From Faecalibacterium sp. An122 (lineage in GTDB: Bacteria > Bacillota > Clostridia > Oscillospirales > Ruminococcaceae): a stretch of 64,000 bases of DNA. Location of the stretch: positions 32,721 through 96,720 of the forward strand of contig NZ_NFLL01000010.1 of NCBI RefSeq assembly GCF_002160895.1. The letters run 5' to 3'. A program made the translations under genes and the position numbers. Below, piece after piece: positions 49,606 to 59,100 of the stretch. Below the pieces are notes generated by a model. The model was not told where the DNA came from and did no database searches. It worked only from the letters and a program-made list of their open reading frames with translations. How positions within the stretch are numbered: the first letter of the stretch is position 1; every line of letters starts with the position of its first letter.

Positions 49606-50904
49606 ATGAATAAACTTCTCCGCCCGGTGCTGCGCCGGGCTGCCGCCCTGACGGCGGTGCTGGTGCTGGCCGTCTGGCTGGCTCTGCCCGGCATGGCGGC
49701 CTACCCCATGCCCATCCAGACCACCTACCCCGATGAGTCGGTGTATCTGTTTGATCTGGACACCGGCAAGACCATCCTGGAGCAGAACGCCGACCAGTCC
49801 CGCTATGTGGCCAGCCTCACCAAAATGATGACGGCCCTGCTGTATCTGGAGAGCGGCCTGGACCTGCAGGCGGAAATCACCATTCCCACCTCCCTGACCC
49901 AGGAGTTCACCGACATCCAGAACGCCAACGGCACCACCATCGGCCTGCGCACCGGCGAGACGGTGCGGCGGATTGACCTGCTGTACGGGCTGCTGGTGGC
50001 CAGCGCCAACGACGCGGCCAGCGTCATCGCCAGCGACGTCTGCAACGGGGACCTAACCGCCTTTGTGGCCAAGATGAACGCCCGGGCGGCGGAGCTGGGC
50101 TGCACCAACACCAATTTCACCTGCGTACATGGCCTGTACGACTACGGCAACGTCTCCACGGCCCAGGACCTGGCCAAGATTGCGGCCGCCTGCTACGCCA
50201 ATGAGACCTACATGGAAATCGCCCAGACGGTGACCTATACCCTCCCTGCCACCAACCTCCACGCCAACGAGCGGGAGATCACCACCACCAACCTGATGCT
50301 GGACCCGGAATACGCCTATTACCGGGACTACATCCGGGGCATGAAAACCGGCTTCACCACCCTGGCCGGGCGGTGCTATGTGACCTTTGCCCAGAAGGAC
50401 GGCCACACCTACGGTCTGGTGGTGCTGGGATCGGATATGGACAATATTTATCGGGAATGCGCCGAAATCCTGGACTGGACCTTTGCCACCTTCCGGGACC
50501 GTCAGCTCACCGACACCCAGACCATGCTCACCACCGTTCCCCTGACCCAGTGCCGGACCCAGCCCGAGGTGGAGCTGTACGCCGCCAACGCGGTGAACGG
50601 CTACGGCCATCCCGACGATGAGGTCACCTATACCTTCGACCTGCCCGAGAGCATCCGGGCCACCGTGAAAAACGGTCAGGTGGTGGGCACCGCCACCGTC
50701 TGGCTGGACGGCTATGAGGTGGGCACGGTGGATCTGGTGACCCATCAGGAATACGTCTCGGATTTCCGCACCGACGGCATCGCCACCCTCAAGCTGCTGC
50801 CGGCCCTGCTGGTGATCCTGCTGGTGCTGGCTCTGCTGAGCGTTCTCACCGGCGGCGGGCCCGGCCTGTTCCGCCGCAGAGGACGCCGGAGACGCCGCCG
50901 CTGA
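49606..50904 (+). CDS. D-alanyl-D-alanine carboxypeptidase (DacA/PBP5 type, peptidase S11)
   Basis: 432-residue exported penicillin-binding protein. Signal peptide (residues 1-32, AALTAVLVLAVWLALPGMAA). Active site: S70-L-T-K73, S133-A-N135, K247-T-G249. C-terminal beta domain and then a C-terminal membrane helix (about 398-418, LPALLVILLVLALLSVLTGG) with an Arg-rich end, a more stable anchor than the amphipathic helix of PBP5. It trims terminal D-Ala from peptidoglycan. Start fixed by AAAGGAGG. In some Clostridia S11 proteins act in sporulation (DacF/DacB); subtype not resolved. Confidence 0.94.
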   Translation: MNKLLRPVLRRAAALTAVLVLAVWLALPGMAAYPMPIQTTYPDESVYLFDLDTGKTILEQNADQSRYVASLTKMMTALLYLESGLDLQAEITIPTSLTQEFTDIQNANGTTIGLRTGETVRRIDLLYGLLVASANDAASVIASDVCNGDLTAFVAKMNARAAELGCTNTNFTCVHGLYDYGNVSTAQDLAKIAAACYANETYMEIAQTVTYTLPATNLHANEREITTTNLMLDPEYAYYRDYIRGMKTGFTTLAGRCYVTFAQKDGHTYGLVVLGSDMDNIYRECAEILDWTFATFRDRQLTDTQTMLTTVPLTQCRTQPEVELYAANAVNGYGHPDDEVTYTFDLPESIRATVKNGQVVGTATVWLDGYEVGTVDLVTHQEYVSDFRTDGIATLKLLPALLVILLVLALLSVLTGGGPGLFRRRGRRRRRR

Positions 50905-50938
50905 TCCTGCCCCTGCGTCAAATATCTGCAAATATCTC

Positions 50939-50978
50939 CGGCCTGGAAGTGCAATGCACGCCGGGCCGGTTGTTTTTT
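50939..50978 (+). terminator. Terminator of the S11 carboxypeptidase gene
   Basis: CGGCCTGG ... CCGGGCCG stem with inner TGC/GCA, followed by TTGTTTTTT. Confidence 0.8.
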
Positions 50979-51013
50979 GCTCTTTGGTTTACAAATGGGA
51001 TAAAATACAGCCC

Positions 51014-51778
51014 TTATACATGGCCATAGATGCCGCTCACCGAGACTTCCCCGGTGAAAATGTGTTCCTGGCCGGCGTCGGTGCGGACGATCAGACGGCC
51101 GTCGTCGTCGATGGCCACAGCGGTTCCCTCGCCGGCGCCGCCCGGCTGGTCAAAGGTGACCCGGCGGCCCAGATTGACGCAGGCGGCGGCGTATTCCTCC
51201 CGGTAGGGGGCAAAGCCGTCGGGACCGAAGGTGTACAGCTCCCGGTCAAAGCCGAAATCGGTGAGGCCTTCGGCCAGCCAGGAGGGATCGTTTTCCAGGT
51301 CTACCTTGGCCCCCTGCAGCAGCAGAGAGGTGCCATAGGGCAGCCCGGCGGCGTCAAAATAGCTCTGGGGCTGGGCCAGGTTGATACCGATGCCGCACAG
51401 ATAGGCCCGGCCCTCCTGGTTGGTGCCGTAGGGCACCGACTCGCAGAGGATGCCCACCAGTTTTTTGCCGCCCAGCAGCAGGTCGTTGGGCCACTTGATG
51501 GCGCAGTCCACGCCATAGCGGAGGGACAGCTGCTTGCGGACGGCCAGGCTGGACAGCAGGGGCAGGGTCTCGGGCTGAACCACCGGCACCTTGATGATGA
51601 CGGTATAGTAGAGGGCCAGGCCGGCGGCATTGACCCAGGTATGGCCCCGGCGGCCCCGGCCGGCGGTCTGGCTGGTGGAATACACCGCCGCCACCGGGCC
51701 GAATTCCTCGATGTGTTCCTTGGCGTAGCTGTTGGTGCTGTCGCACTCAGGGACAAAGCGGACCTCGTTGATGCTCAC
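51014..51778 (-). CDS. birA: Biotin-[acetyl-CoA-carboxylase] ligase, single-domain BirA
   Basis: 254-residue biotin protein ligase without the N-terminal DNA-binding domain, hence group I: it biotinylates carboxylases but cannot repress. Motifs: TAGRGRRGHTWVNAAGLAL (biotin/AMP loop G-R-G-R-x-G), IKWPNDLLLGGKKLVGIL and GIGINLAQ. GTG start at 51778 chosen from AAGGAGG 10 nt upstream; this start overlaps the preceding gene's TGA by 4 bases (GTGA). Third in a minus-strand operon after rsmI and a phosphodiesterase. Confidence 0.92.
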   Translation of the reverse strand: MSINEVRFVPECDSTNSYAKEHIEEFGPVAAVYSTSQTAGRGRRGHTWVNAAGLALYYTVIIKVPVVQPETLPLLSSLAVRKQLSLRYGVDCAIKWPNDLLLGGKKLVGILCESVPYGTNQEGRAYLCGIGINLAQPQSYFDAAGLPYGTSLLLQGAKVDLENDPSWLAEGLTDFGFDRELYTFGPDGFAPYREEYAAACVNLGRRVTFDQPGGAGEGTAVAIDDDGRLIVRTDAGQEHIFTGEVSVSGIYGHV

Positions 51779-52263
51779 CGCTTGGGCACCTCCTTGTGTT
51801 CGGCCCGGACCACCTGGCCGTCGGCCAGGGTCATGACGCCGTAGGTGTCGGGACCCACATAACACCGCCCGCAGGACCCCGGGTTGAACAGCAGGACGGT
51901 GCCCCGCTGCTCGGACAGAGGAATGTGGGTGTGGCCAAAAAGGGCCACCTCGGCGCCGCGGGCTGCGGCGGCCTCGGCCAGAGTGTCCAGGTCGTACTTG
52001 ACGCCGTACATATGCCCGTGGGTATAGAACAGCACCACGCTGTCAAAGGCGGCCAGGCCGTCCAGGGGCTCCAGCGCGCCGAAATCGCAGTTGCCTGCCA
52101 CCGAGTACACCCGCATCTTGGGAACGGCGGTCAGGGCCTTTTCCAGGTCGTGGAGGCCGTCCCCCAGAAAGATGACGGCGTCGGCATCGCTTTCCGCGGT
52201 GAGAATGCGGCGGACGGCTTCGGGGCTGCCGTGGCTGTCGCTCAGGATCAAAAGCTTTGTCAT
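51775..52263 (-). CDS. YfcE/MJ0936-type metallophosphoesterase
   Basis: 162-residue small calcineurin-like phosphodiesterase. Metal motifs: ILSDSHG (D-x-H), FLGDGLHD (G-D), VAGNCD (G-N-C-D), YTHGH and LFGHTHIP (G-H-T-H), NPGSC. Length is typical of the YfcE/MJ0936 group. Hydrolyses phosphodiesters in vitro in known members; natural substrate unclear. ATG 52263 with AAGGAG upstream, 15 bp after rsmI. Confidence 0.93.
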   Translation of the reverse strand: MTKLLILSDSHGSPEAVRRILTAESDADAVIFLGDGLHDLEKALTAVPKMRVYSVAGNCDFGALEPLDGLAAFDSVVLFYTHGHMYGVKYDLDTLAEAAAARGAEVALFGHTHIPLSEQRGTVLLFNPGSCGRCYVGPDTYGVMTLADGQVVRAEHKEVPKR

Positions 52264-52278
52264 GAAGATGATGCTCCT

Positions 52279-53136
52279 TTATTCTGCGCCGCCGTCCTGC
52301 TCCTGCAGGGTCAACAGCAGCTTGTAGATCTCGCTTTTCCCATAGGGGGTGTCCTGGGCGGCGGCTTTGGCCGCGGCCGAGGGGGACAAGCCCTCCTCCC
52401 GCATCAGGGCCAGGGCATGGGCGGCGGCCTCCTCGGGGGTGGGGACGTCGGCAGAACTGGCCTCGGGGGCGCCCGCCATCACCAGGACGTATTCGCCACG
52501 GGGCTCGGCCTGGGCGTAATGGGCGGCGGCCTCCGCCAGGGTGGTTTTCCAGATTTCCTCGTGGAGCTTGGTCAGCTCCCGGCAGAGGGTGATGCTGCGG
52601 TCCCCGCCAAAGGCGGCGGACAGCTCGTCCAGCGTGCCCCGCAGCCGGTGGGGCGCCTCATAAAAGATGATGGTGCGCATTTCCCCGTCCAGAGCGGCCA
52701 GGCGCTTGCGGCGCAGACGGCGCTCGGCGGGCAGAAAGCCCTCGAATACCCACCGGGAGGTGTCCTGGCCCGAGACCGCCAGGGCGGTGACGCAGGCCGA
52801 CGCCCCCGGCACAGGGGTGACAGTGATGCCCCGGGCCAGCGCGTCCCGGACAATGACCTCGCCCGGGTCCGAGATGCAGGGCATGCCGGCGTCGGAGCAG
52901 AGGGCACAGGTCTCCCCCGCCTCGATCCGGCGGAGAATCCCCTCGCCCCGGTTCAGGGCGTGCTCGTGATAGCTGACCATGGGCTTTTTCAGGCCCAGAT
53001 GGTTGAGCAGCCGCATGGTGACGCGGGTGTCCTCGGCGGCCACAAAGTCGGCGGCGCCGAAAGCCGCGGCGGCCCGCGGGGTCATGTCGTCCAGGTTGCC
53101 GATGGGGGTGGCAACGATATAGAGTGTTCCGGCCAT
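52279..53136 (-). CDS. rsmI: 16S rRNA (cytidine1402-2'-O)-methyltransferase
   Basis: 285-residue tetrapyrrole-methylase-fold enzyme that adds 2'-O-methyl to C1402 of 16S rRNA. Motifs: IVATPIGNLDDMTPRAAAAF, AAEDTRVTMRLLNHL, SYHEHALNRGEGIL, CSDAGMPCISDPGEV, VPGASACVTALAVSG. Start ATG 53136 with AGGAGG-like GGGAGGACC upstream. First gene of the rsmI-phosphodiesterase-birA operon. Confidence 0.95.
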   Translation of the reverse strand: MAGTLYIVATPIGNLDDMTPRAAAAFGAADFVAAEDTRVTMRLLNHLGLKKPMVSYHEHALNRGEGILRRIEAGETCALCSDAGMPCISDPGEVIVRDALARGITVTPVPGASACVTALAVSGQDTSRWVFEGFLPAERRLRRKRLAALDGEMRTIIFYEAPHRLRGTLDELSAAFGGDRSITLCRELTKLHEEIWKTTLAEAAAHYAQAEPRGEYVLVMAGAPEASSADVPTPEEAAAHALALMREEGLSPSAAAKAAAQDTPYGKSEIYKLLLTLQEQDGGAE

Positions 53137-53258
53137 AGGGTCCTCCCACAAAAGAAAAGGTGAAAACCACAGGTTTCCCGCGGTCGGGGGAATGGTTTTG
53201 GCCTGCAGTCTGGTGGTTCTCAGGTGCAAAACCAGTGGTTTTCAAAACGTGATAACAC

Positions 53259-53288
53259 TGTAACTGTAACTGAAGCTGAAGCTGTATT
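53259..53288. repeat. Tandem hexanucleotide repeat
   Basis: CTGTAA twice, CTGAAG twice, then CTGTAT: five 6-bp units in the 160-bp space between rsmI and the TrmN6-like gene, next to repeated AACCAC/GTGGTT words. Confidence 0.7.
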
Positions 53289-53296
53289 CTGCTGCC

Positions 53297-53992
53297 TCAG
53301 CCCGGGTGGCCGCTGCCGTAGAGGGCGGCCCCGGCGCTGATGAGGACGTCGGGTTCTAGGCGCAGCCCGGTGCGGCGGTTTTTCTGGCCTTCCACCAGGA
53401 ACAGCCAGGGCTCCGCCCCGGGACGGCTGCGGACAAAGGCCAGACGCTTGGGCTCCAGCCGGTGTTCCCGCAGGGTGGCCAATACCTCGGCCAGACGTTC
53501 CGGCCGGTGGCAAAGGGTCAGCTTGCCCCCGTCCCGCAGCAGCCGAAAGGCGCAGTCGCAGACATCCGCCAGGGTGCAGCTGCCTTCGTGGCGGGCGGCG
53601 GCCCGGGCGGGGTCGGGGCTGGCGGGCCCGGCGGTGAAATAGGGCGGGTTGCAGGCGGCCAGATCGTACCGGCCGGCCTCCTCGGGGCCCGGCTGCCAGA
53701 GCCGCAGATCGGCGCAGACCGGGCGGATGTGGTCCAGGCCCTGGTCGGCGGCCGCCTGGGCCAGCAGGGCGCTGGCCTCGGGCTGGATCTCCAGGGCCAG
53801 ACAGGGGCCCCGGTGGCCCTTGTCGTGCCATTCCAGCGCCACCACCCCGCAGCCCGAACACAGATCGGCGGCCCGCTGGTTCCGCCCCGGCAGGGCGAAA
53901 CGGGCCAGCAGCAGCGCGTCGGTGCCGAACCGGTGGACCGGAGTGCAGTAGATGCTGGTCTTATTATACAAAATTTCCGTTGAATGTTCCAT
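53297..53992 (-). CDS. TrmN6/YfiC-like methyltransferase (N6-adenine type)
   Basis: 231-residue class I SAM methyltransferase. N-terminal YCTPVHRFGTDALLLARFAL, SAM loop ADLCSGCGVVALEW, and the amino-methylating motif IV NPPY in DLAACNPPYFTAGPA. Fits the tRNA1-Val (adenine37-N6)-methyltransferase YfiC/TrmN6 group, which in Firmicutes commonly sits beside rsmI. The start ATG 53992 has only a distant AAAGGA; an ATG nine codons upstream is an alternative. Substrate not certain. Confidence 0.87.
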   Translation of the reverse strand: MEHSTEILYNKTSIYCTPVHRFGTDALLLARFALPGRNQRAADLCSGCGVVALEWHDKGHRGPCLALEIQPEASALLAQAAADQGLDHIRPVCADLRLWQPGPEEAGRYDLAACNPPYFTAGPASPDPARAAARHEGSCTLADVCDCAFRLLRDGGKLTLCHRPERLAEVLATLREHRLEPKRLAFVRSRPGAEPWLFLVEGQKNRRTGLRLEPDVLISAGAALYGSGHPG

Positions 53993-54073
53993 AGTCTGGC
54001 GTTGTTTCCTTTGGGGCAAAGCGGCGGCGGGACGGTCAAAAGGGCGCCGGGACGGCCCGGCGGATCAAAACGG

Positions 54074-54104
54074 AAAAACGGCGGACCCTCTCGGGCCCGC
54101 CGCT
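54074..54104 (-). terminator. Terminator of the ferredoxin gene
   Basis: ACGGCGGACC / GGGCCCGCCGC stem, on the minus strand followed by TTTTTCCGTTTT. Confidence 0.75.
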
Positions 54105-54129
54105 TTGGTCTGCTTTGTGGCGAAACCGC

Positions 54130-54300
54130 TTATTCAGCGGTGATAGCGCCGGTGGGGCAAGCGCCCTCGCAAGCGCCGCAGTCGATGCAAGCGCCAGCGT
54201 CGACGACAGCCACGCCGTCCTCAACCTTCACAGCGCCAACGGGGCAAGCGCCCTCGCAAGCGCCGCAGCCGATGCATGCGTCAGAAACCTTATGTGCCAT
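54130..54300 (-). CDS. 2[4Fe-4S] ferredoxin (clostridial type)
   Basis: 56-residue electron carrier. Two cluster motifs CIGCGACEGACP and CIDCGACEGACP, each C-x2-C-x2-C-x3-C-P, related by internal two-fold symmetry; starts MAHKVSDAC, ends GAITAE. AAAGGAGAG precedes ATG 54300. Typical partner of pyruvate:ferredoxin oxidoreductase and hydrogenase in anaerobes. The two halves share a 28-bp identical DNA block, which suggests recent gene conversion. Own promoter and terminator. Confidence 0.97.
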   Translation of the reverse strand: MAHKVSDACIGCGACEGACPVGAVKVEDGVAVVDAGACIDCGACEGACPTGAITAE

Positions 54301-54434
54301 AATAGAACTCTCCTTTCGACCCGTGCCTCAAGAACTTATGTGGCGGGGAACCACCCCCAGAGGTTTGCTCCTGCACGGCCGCAGCCAGCCTCTCTCAGGA
54401 AACGCCGTCAATCAGGGCGTCTATTCCTGTGCCG

Positions 54435-54463
54435 ATTGTAGCAAAGACAAACCGAAAAGGCAA
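54435..54463 (-). promoter_or_regulatory. Promoter of the ferredoxin gene
   Basis: Minus-strand TTGCCT (54458-54463), 17-bp spacer, TACAAT (54435-54440). The remaining 54464-54612 space before ricT's end holds nothing recognised. Confidence 0.65.
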
Positions 54464-54612
54464 GACTAACCGTGCGCGTGCAGAACACAAAGATGTGTTT
54501 TTGTCTGAATGCACAAAAGCATCCGCTAACTTTCGGGGAGTTTACATCGGGTTTTTCGGTAAAAATCACGATGGTTGGTTAATGATAACTAACCGCCTTT
54601 TCCCCAAAACCC

Positions 54613-55533
54613 TCATTCTTCCGCGTCAAAATCCGCGGGGTCGTCGGCGCTGGCCACCACCGGCGCGGGGTCCCGCATGCCGGAGTAGTCGTCGTCGGGA
54701 TCGGGGCGGCGGGGAGCCCGCTTGCCGCCCGAAATATACTGGCACTGGCTGGCCTTGTAGTACTTGGGGGCCAGGGCTTCCGACACCAGACGCACCCGCA
54801 GATAGCCCGAGATGGGGTTGGTCTCCACCACGGTGCCGGTGCCGTCGGGGGTGCGGACGGTGCTGCCCACCATGGGCAGGATGCTGTTCAGGTACTCATA
54901 GGCCGACTGCTCGTACCCCAGACAGCACATCAGACGGCCGCAGCAGCCGCTGATTTTGGTGGGGTTGAGGGACAGGCCCTGTTCCTTGGCCATCCGGATG
55001 GACACCGGCTGGAAATCCCGCAGAAAACGGCTGCAGCAGAAGGTCTGGCCGCACAGGCCGATGCCTCCCATCATCTTGCTCTCGTCCCGGACGCCGATCT
55101 GGCGCAGTTCGATCCGCATATGGAAGGTGCTGGCCAGGTCTTTCACCAGCTCGCGGAAATCCACCCGCCCGTCGGCGGTGAAGTAGAAGGTTACCTTGGA
55201 GTGGTCGGGGGCATACTCCACCTTGACCAGCTTCATTTCCAGGCCGTGGCGGTCGATGCATTCCCGGCAGATCCGCCAGGCCTTTTTGTCCTCGTTCTGG
55301 CGCTGGTGCATCCGGCGGATGTCCACGCTGTCCGCCATCCGCAGCAAAGGCCGCAGAGGGTTGGGCAGCAGATAGTCGGGGGTGGGCTGGGGGTCCCGGG
55401 CCACCTGGCCGCAGGCCGGGCCGTGCTCGGTGTCGGCCATCACATAATCCCCTGCGTGGGCGTCCAGCCCGGCAGGGTCAAAATAGGTCTCTTTTCCGTT
55501 TTCTTCAAAACGGACGGCAATAGCCTGTTTCAT
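54613..55533 (-). CDS. ricT: RicT/YaaT-type PSP1-domain protein
   Basis: 306-residue PSP1 protein. In B. subtilis RicT (YaaT) with RicA and RicF forms an Fe-S complex that directs RNase Y mRNA processing and affects sporulation and competence. Diagnostic Cys clusters GLCGQTFCCSRFLRDFQP and SGCCGRLMCCLGYEQSAYEY, the KVEYAPDHSKVTFYFTADGR core and the NPTKISG motif are intact. The C-terminal tail is Asp/Pro-rich. Start ATG 55533. Not linked to holB as in many Firmicutes. Confidence 0.93.
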   Translation of the reverse strand: MKQAIAVRFEENGKETYFDPAGLDAHAGDYVMADTEHGPACGQVARDPQPTPDYLLPNPLRPLLRMADSVDIRRMHQRQNEDKKAWRICRECIDRHGLEMKLVKVEYAPDHSKVTFYFTADGRVDFRELVKDLASTFHMRIELRQIGVRDESKMMGGIGLCGQTFCCSRFLRDFQPVSIRMAKEQGLSLNPTKISGCCGRLMCCLGYEQSAYEYLNSILPMVGSTVRTPDGTGTVVETNPISGYLRVRLVSEALAPKYYKASQCQYISGGKRAPRRPDPDDDYSGMRDPAPVVASADDPADFDAEE

Positions 55534-55688
55534 CGTATATAAACCTCACTGTGTTGCGCAATGGATCGACAGCCCCAACAGGCTGTCATCTTAACAGTAT
55601 ATCATATTTTTTGGGGGTTTTCCATCGGAAAATAAGGACCCAATGGAAAAAGTGGTAAAGCATCCTCAAAAAAATCACATTTTGGCTC

Positions 55689-55716
55689 TTGCAAGCTCGG
55701 TAGTTTCGTGTATAAT
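55689..55716 (+). promoter_or_regulatory. Possible promoter with a long leader before the RND exporter gene
   Basis: TTGCAA (55689), 16-bp spacer, TATAAT (55711). It would give a leader of almost 390 bases (55725-56112) that holds hairpins such as GGGGCACAGATGCCCC but no recognised riboswitch. Confidence 0.55.
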
Positions 55717-56112
55717 TAGGGCAGATATCGACAGCCAAAATAACGACGGGAGACAGTGTAAAATAATGGTTTTGGCGCCGTCCGCGGGGCGGCCGCAGGC
55801 CGGTTTTGCACTGGCTCCCGGTTTTCTGGCTCTGCGCCATCTTTCGGGTCGATTCCCGGCGCGGACGGGTCCCTCCGGGAACCCGCATTGCAACGCCGGA
55901 AATTTTTTGTTCGAGGCAGAATCAGGTCTGTTTTTGCAGATTGTAAAATATGACTGCAATAAGCCGGGCCGCCTGTCCGTTTTTAAATATGCATGGGGCA
56001 CAGATGCCCCCTCCGGCAGGGCGTTTGGCCGTCCGCGCCGGCATTCCAGCTACAATCGGCCCGCGCTGCCGCGGTATTGCGGCGCTGGGCGCAAGTCAAA
56101 AAGGGAAGATTC

Positions 56113-59100
56113 ATGGAAAAGTACAGTGTTAAAAAACCATTCACCGTTCTGGTCGCGGTCCTGATCGTGTTCCTGATGGGTTTTGTGTCGGTGACCAACC
56201 TGCGCACCGACCTGCTGCCCGATATCAGCACGCCCTACCTGATGGTGGTGACGGTTTATCCCGGCGCCAGCCCCGAAAAGGTCGAGACGGAGGTCTCGGA
56301 AGTGCTGGAAAGCGCCCTCGGCACCGTGGCGGGCGTGTCCAGCATCACGTCGACCTCGGCCGAGAACTACAGCATCGTGCAGCTGAGCTTTGCGGCGGAC
56401 ACCGATATGAACAGCGCCATGGTCAAGGTGTCCAACACCCTGGACCAGAACGCCGACAGCCTGCCCGACATCTGCCTGACCCCCTCCATTCTGGAGCTGA
56501 GCATGGACATGAGCTCCCTGATGACGGTGGCGGTGGGCCGGGAAGGCAGCGATATCTATGATCTGAGCGACTTTCTGGAAGAAAGCGTCATCCCTGAGCT
56601 GGAGCGCCAGGAGGGCGTGTCCAGCATTTCGACCACCGGCCTGATCAGCCAGTATATCCAGGTGCAGCTGAACGAGGACAAGATCGACGCGCTGAACGTC
56701 CTGCTGCTGGAACAGGTGGACACCCAGCTGGCTCTGGCCAAGGAACAGCTGGACGCCGCCGCCGCCCAGCTGGCGGACGGCAAGGCCCAGCTGCAGGAGG
56801 CCATTGATACCTTCGGCAACGTCTTTGCCTCGGGCGTGGTGGACCGGGTGGCCGGCATGGTGTCGGACGCCACTGTGGAAATCCGCAACAAGGTCCAGAC
56901 CCTGATGAACGCCATCGACAACCTGATCGCCTTCGTCAACGAGCCTGAGATCAAGGCGGCTCTGGTCAGCGTCCGGGAGGGCCTGGCCGAAATCATGGAC
57001 GAAATTTCCACCACCGGCCTGCGGGATATCGACGACCTGATCGATGTGGTGTCCAAAATCCGCGACCTGACCGATGAGCTGACCATCGCCCTCCAGCAGC
57101 TGCAGCAGCGGCTGGACCAGGAGACCGGCGGGGACGGCTCCACCGCCGGCGACCTGATGGATACCCTGCAGATTCAGCAGAGCCTGGACGTGGTGTACAG
57201 CACCATGCAGGACGTGCTGGATTCTCTGAACCGTGTGCCCGAGCTGATGGATCAGTTCGAGACGGTGTATGCAGAAATGAGCCAGACCCAGCTGGAGGCC
57301 TACCTCCAGATCACCGAGGGCCAGCGCCAGGTGGAAGAGGGCCAGAAGCTCTACGACCAGTACAAGGAAGAGTATGAGGCCGCCAAGGCCAGCGCCTTTG
57401 CCAACGCCGACGTCAACAATATGCTGACCATCGACTTGCTGTCCCAGCTGATCTACGCCCAGAACTTCTCGATGCCGGCGGGTTATATCGACGACAAGGA
57501 CGATAACTCCTGGCTGCTGAAGGTGGGCGAGGAGTACGACAGCATCGACGACCTGGAGGGCGCTTTGCTGCTCCACATCGACGGCGTCGCCGACATTTAT
57601 CTGCGGGACGTGGCCGACGTGGCGGTGGTGGACAACGCCTCCTCCTCCTTCACCCGGCTGAACGGCGAGCAGGCTGTGGTCCTGAACATCTACAAGAGCA
57701 CCTCCGCGTCGGCCAACGCCGTCTCGGACGCCTGCCTGGCCGCCTTCGACCGGCTGGAAGAGCGGTATGAGGGCCTCAACTTCAGCGTGCTGTCCAACCA
57801 GGGCAACTACATCACCGTCCTGATCTCCAGCATCCTGTCCAGCATGGCGCAGGGCGCGGTGCTGGCCATCCTGATCCTGGCCCTCTTCCTCAAGGACGCC
57901 AAGCCCACCATCGTGGTCGGCGTCAGCATCCCGCTGTCGGTCCTCTTTGCCGTGGTCATGATGTATTTCACCGGCCTCGACCTCAACATCATGAGCCTGG
58001 GCGGCCTGTCCCTCGGCATCGGTATGCTGGTGGACAACTCCATCGTCGTCATCGAAAATATCTACCGTCTGCGCGCCCGCGGCGTCCCCGCCCCGCGCGC
58101 GGCGGTGCAGGGCACGCGGCAGGTCTTCGGCTCCATCGTGTCGTCGACTCTGACTTCGGTCTGCGTCTTTTTCCCGGTGGTCTTTACCGAGCAGATCACC
58201 CGGGAGCTGATGCTGCCCATGTGCCTGACCATCGGCTACTGTCTGATGGCTTCCCTGATCGTGGCCATCACGGTGGTGCCGGCTTCGGCCTCCACCGTCC
58301 TGAAAAACGCCGAGGTGAAAAAGTGGCCCTGGTTCGACAGGATCCAGGAAAAGTACGGCCGCTCCCTCGTCTGGTGCCTTGACCACAAGGGCGCGCCGCT
58401 GGGCGCGACGGTGGTCCTGCTGGCCTTCTGCGTCTGGCGGGTGGCCTCGATGGGCATGGTCATGCTGCCCGACGTCACCAGCACCGAGATCAGCATGAGC
58501 GTTTCCACCCCCAGCGACATGACCCGCGAGGAGTCCTACGCCATGGCCGGGGATATCCTGGAAATGGCGATGGGCCTGGAGATGGTGGAGGAGGTGGGCG
58601 TCACCACCGACACCACCATCTACGGCGTCGACGTGGGGATGCTGGGCAGCACCATCTCCAACCTGCTGTCCACCACTTCCACCGGCTACGGCACCTATGC
58701 CTATAACATCAAGCTGGAAGCCGGCGCCGGCGCGTCCGACGCCGCCCGGGTGGGGCAGGCGCTGGAAGAGGCCATGGCCGCCTACGACTGCACCAGCACC
58801 GTCACCATCGACGGCATCTCGGAGATCACCAGCCTGCTGGGCAGCGGCCTGTCGGTGACCATCTACGGCAACGACTTCGACACCCTGGACAGCCTGAGCG
58901 AACAGGTGATCGAGATGATCGACGGCACCGAGGGCTTTGCCAACGCCACCACCGGCCTCGGCGCAGGCGACCAGACCATCGAGCTGCACATCGACAAGGA
59001 CAAGGCCCGCGCCGCCGGTCTGACGGTGGCCCAGGCCTACCAGGCCATTGCAGCCCGCCTCACCACCTCCACCGATTCCACCACCATCAGCATCAACGGC

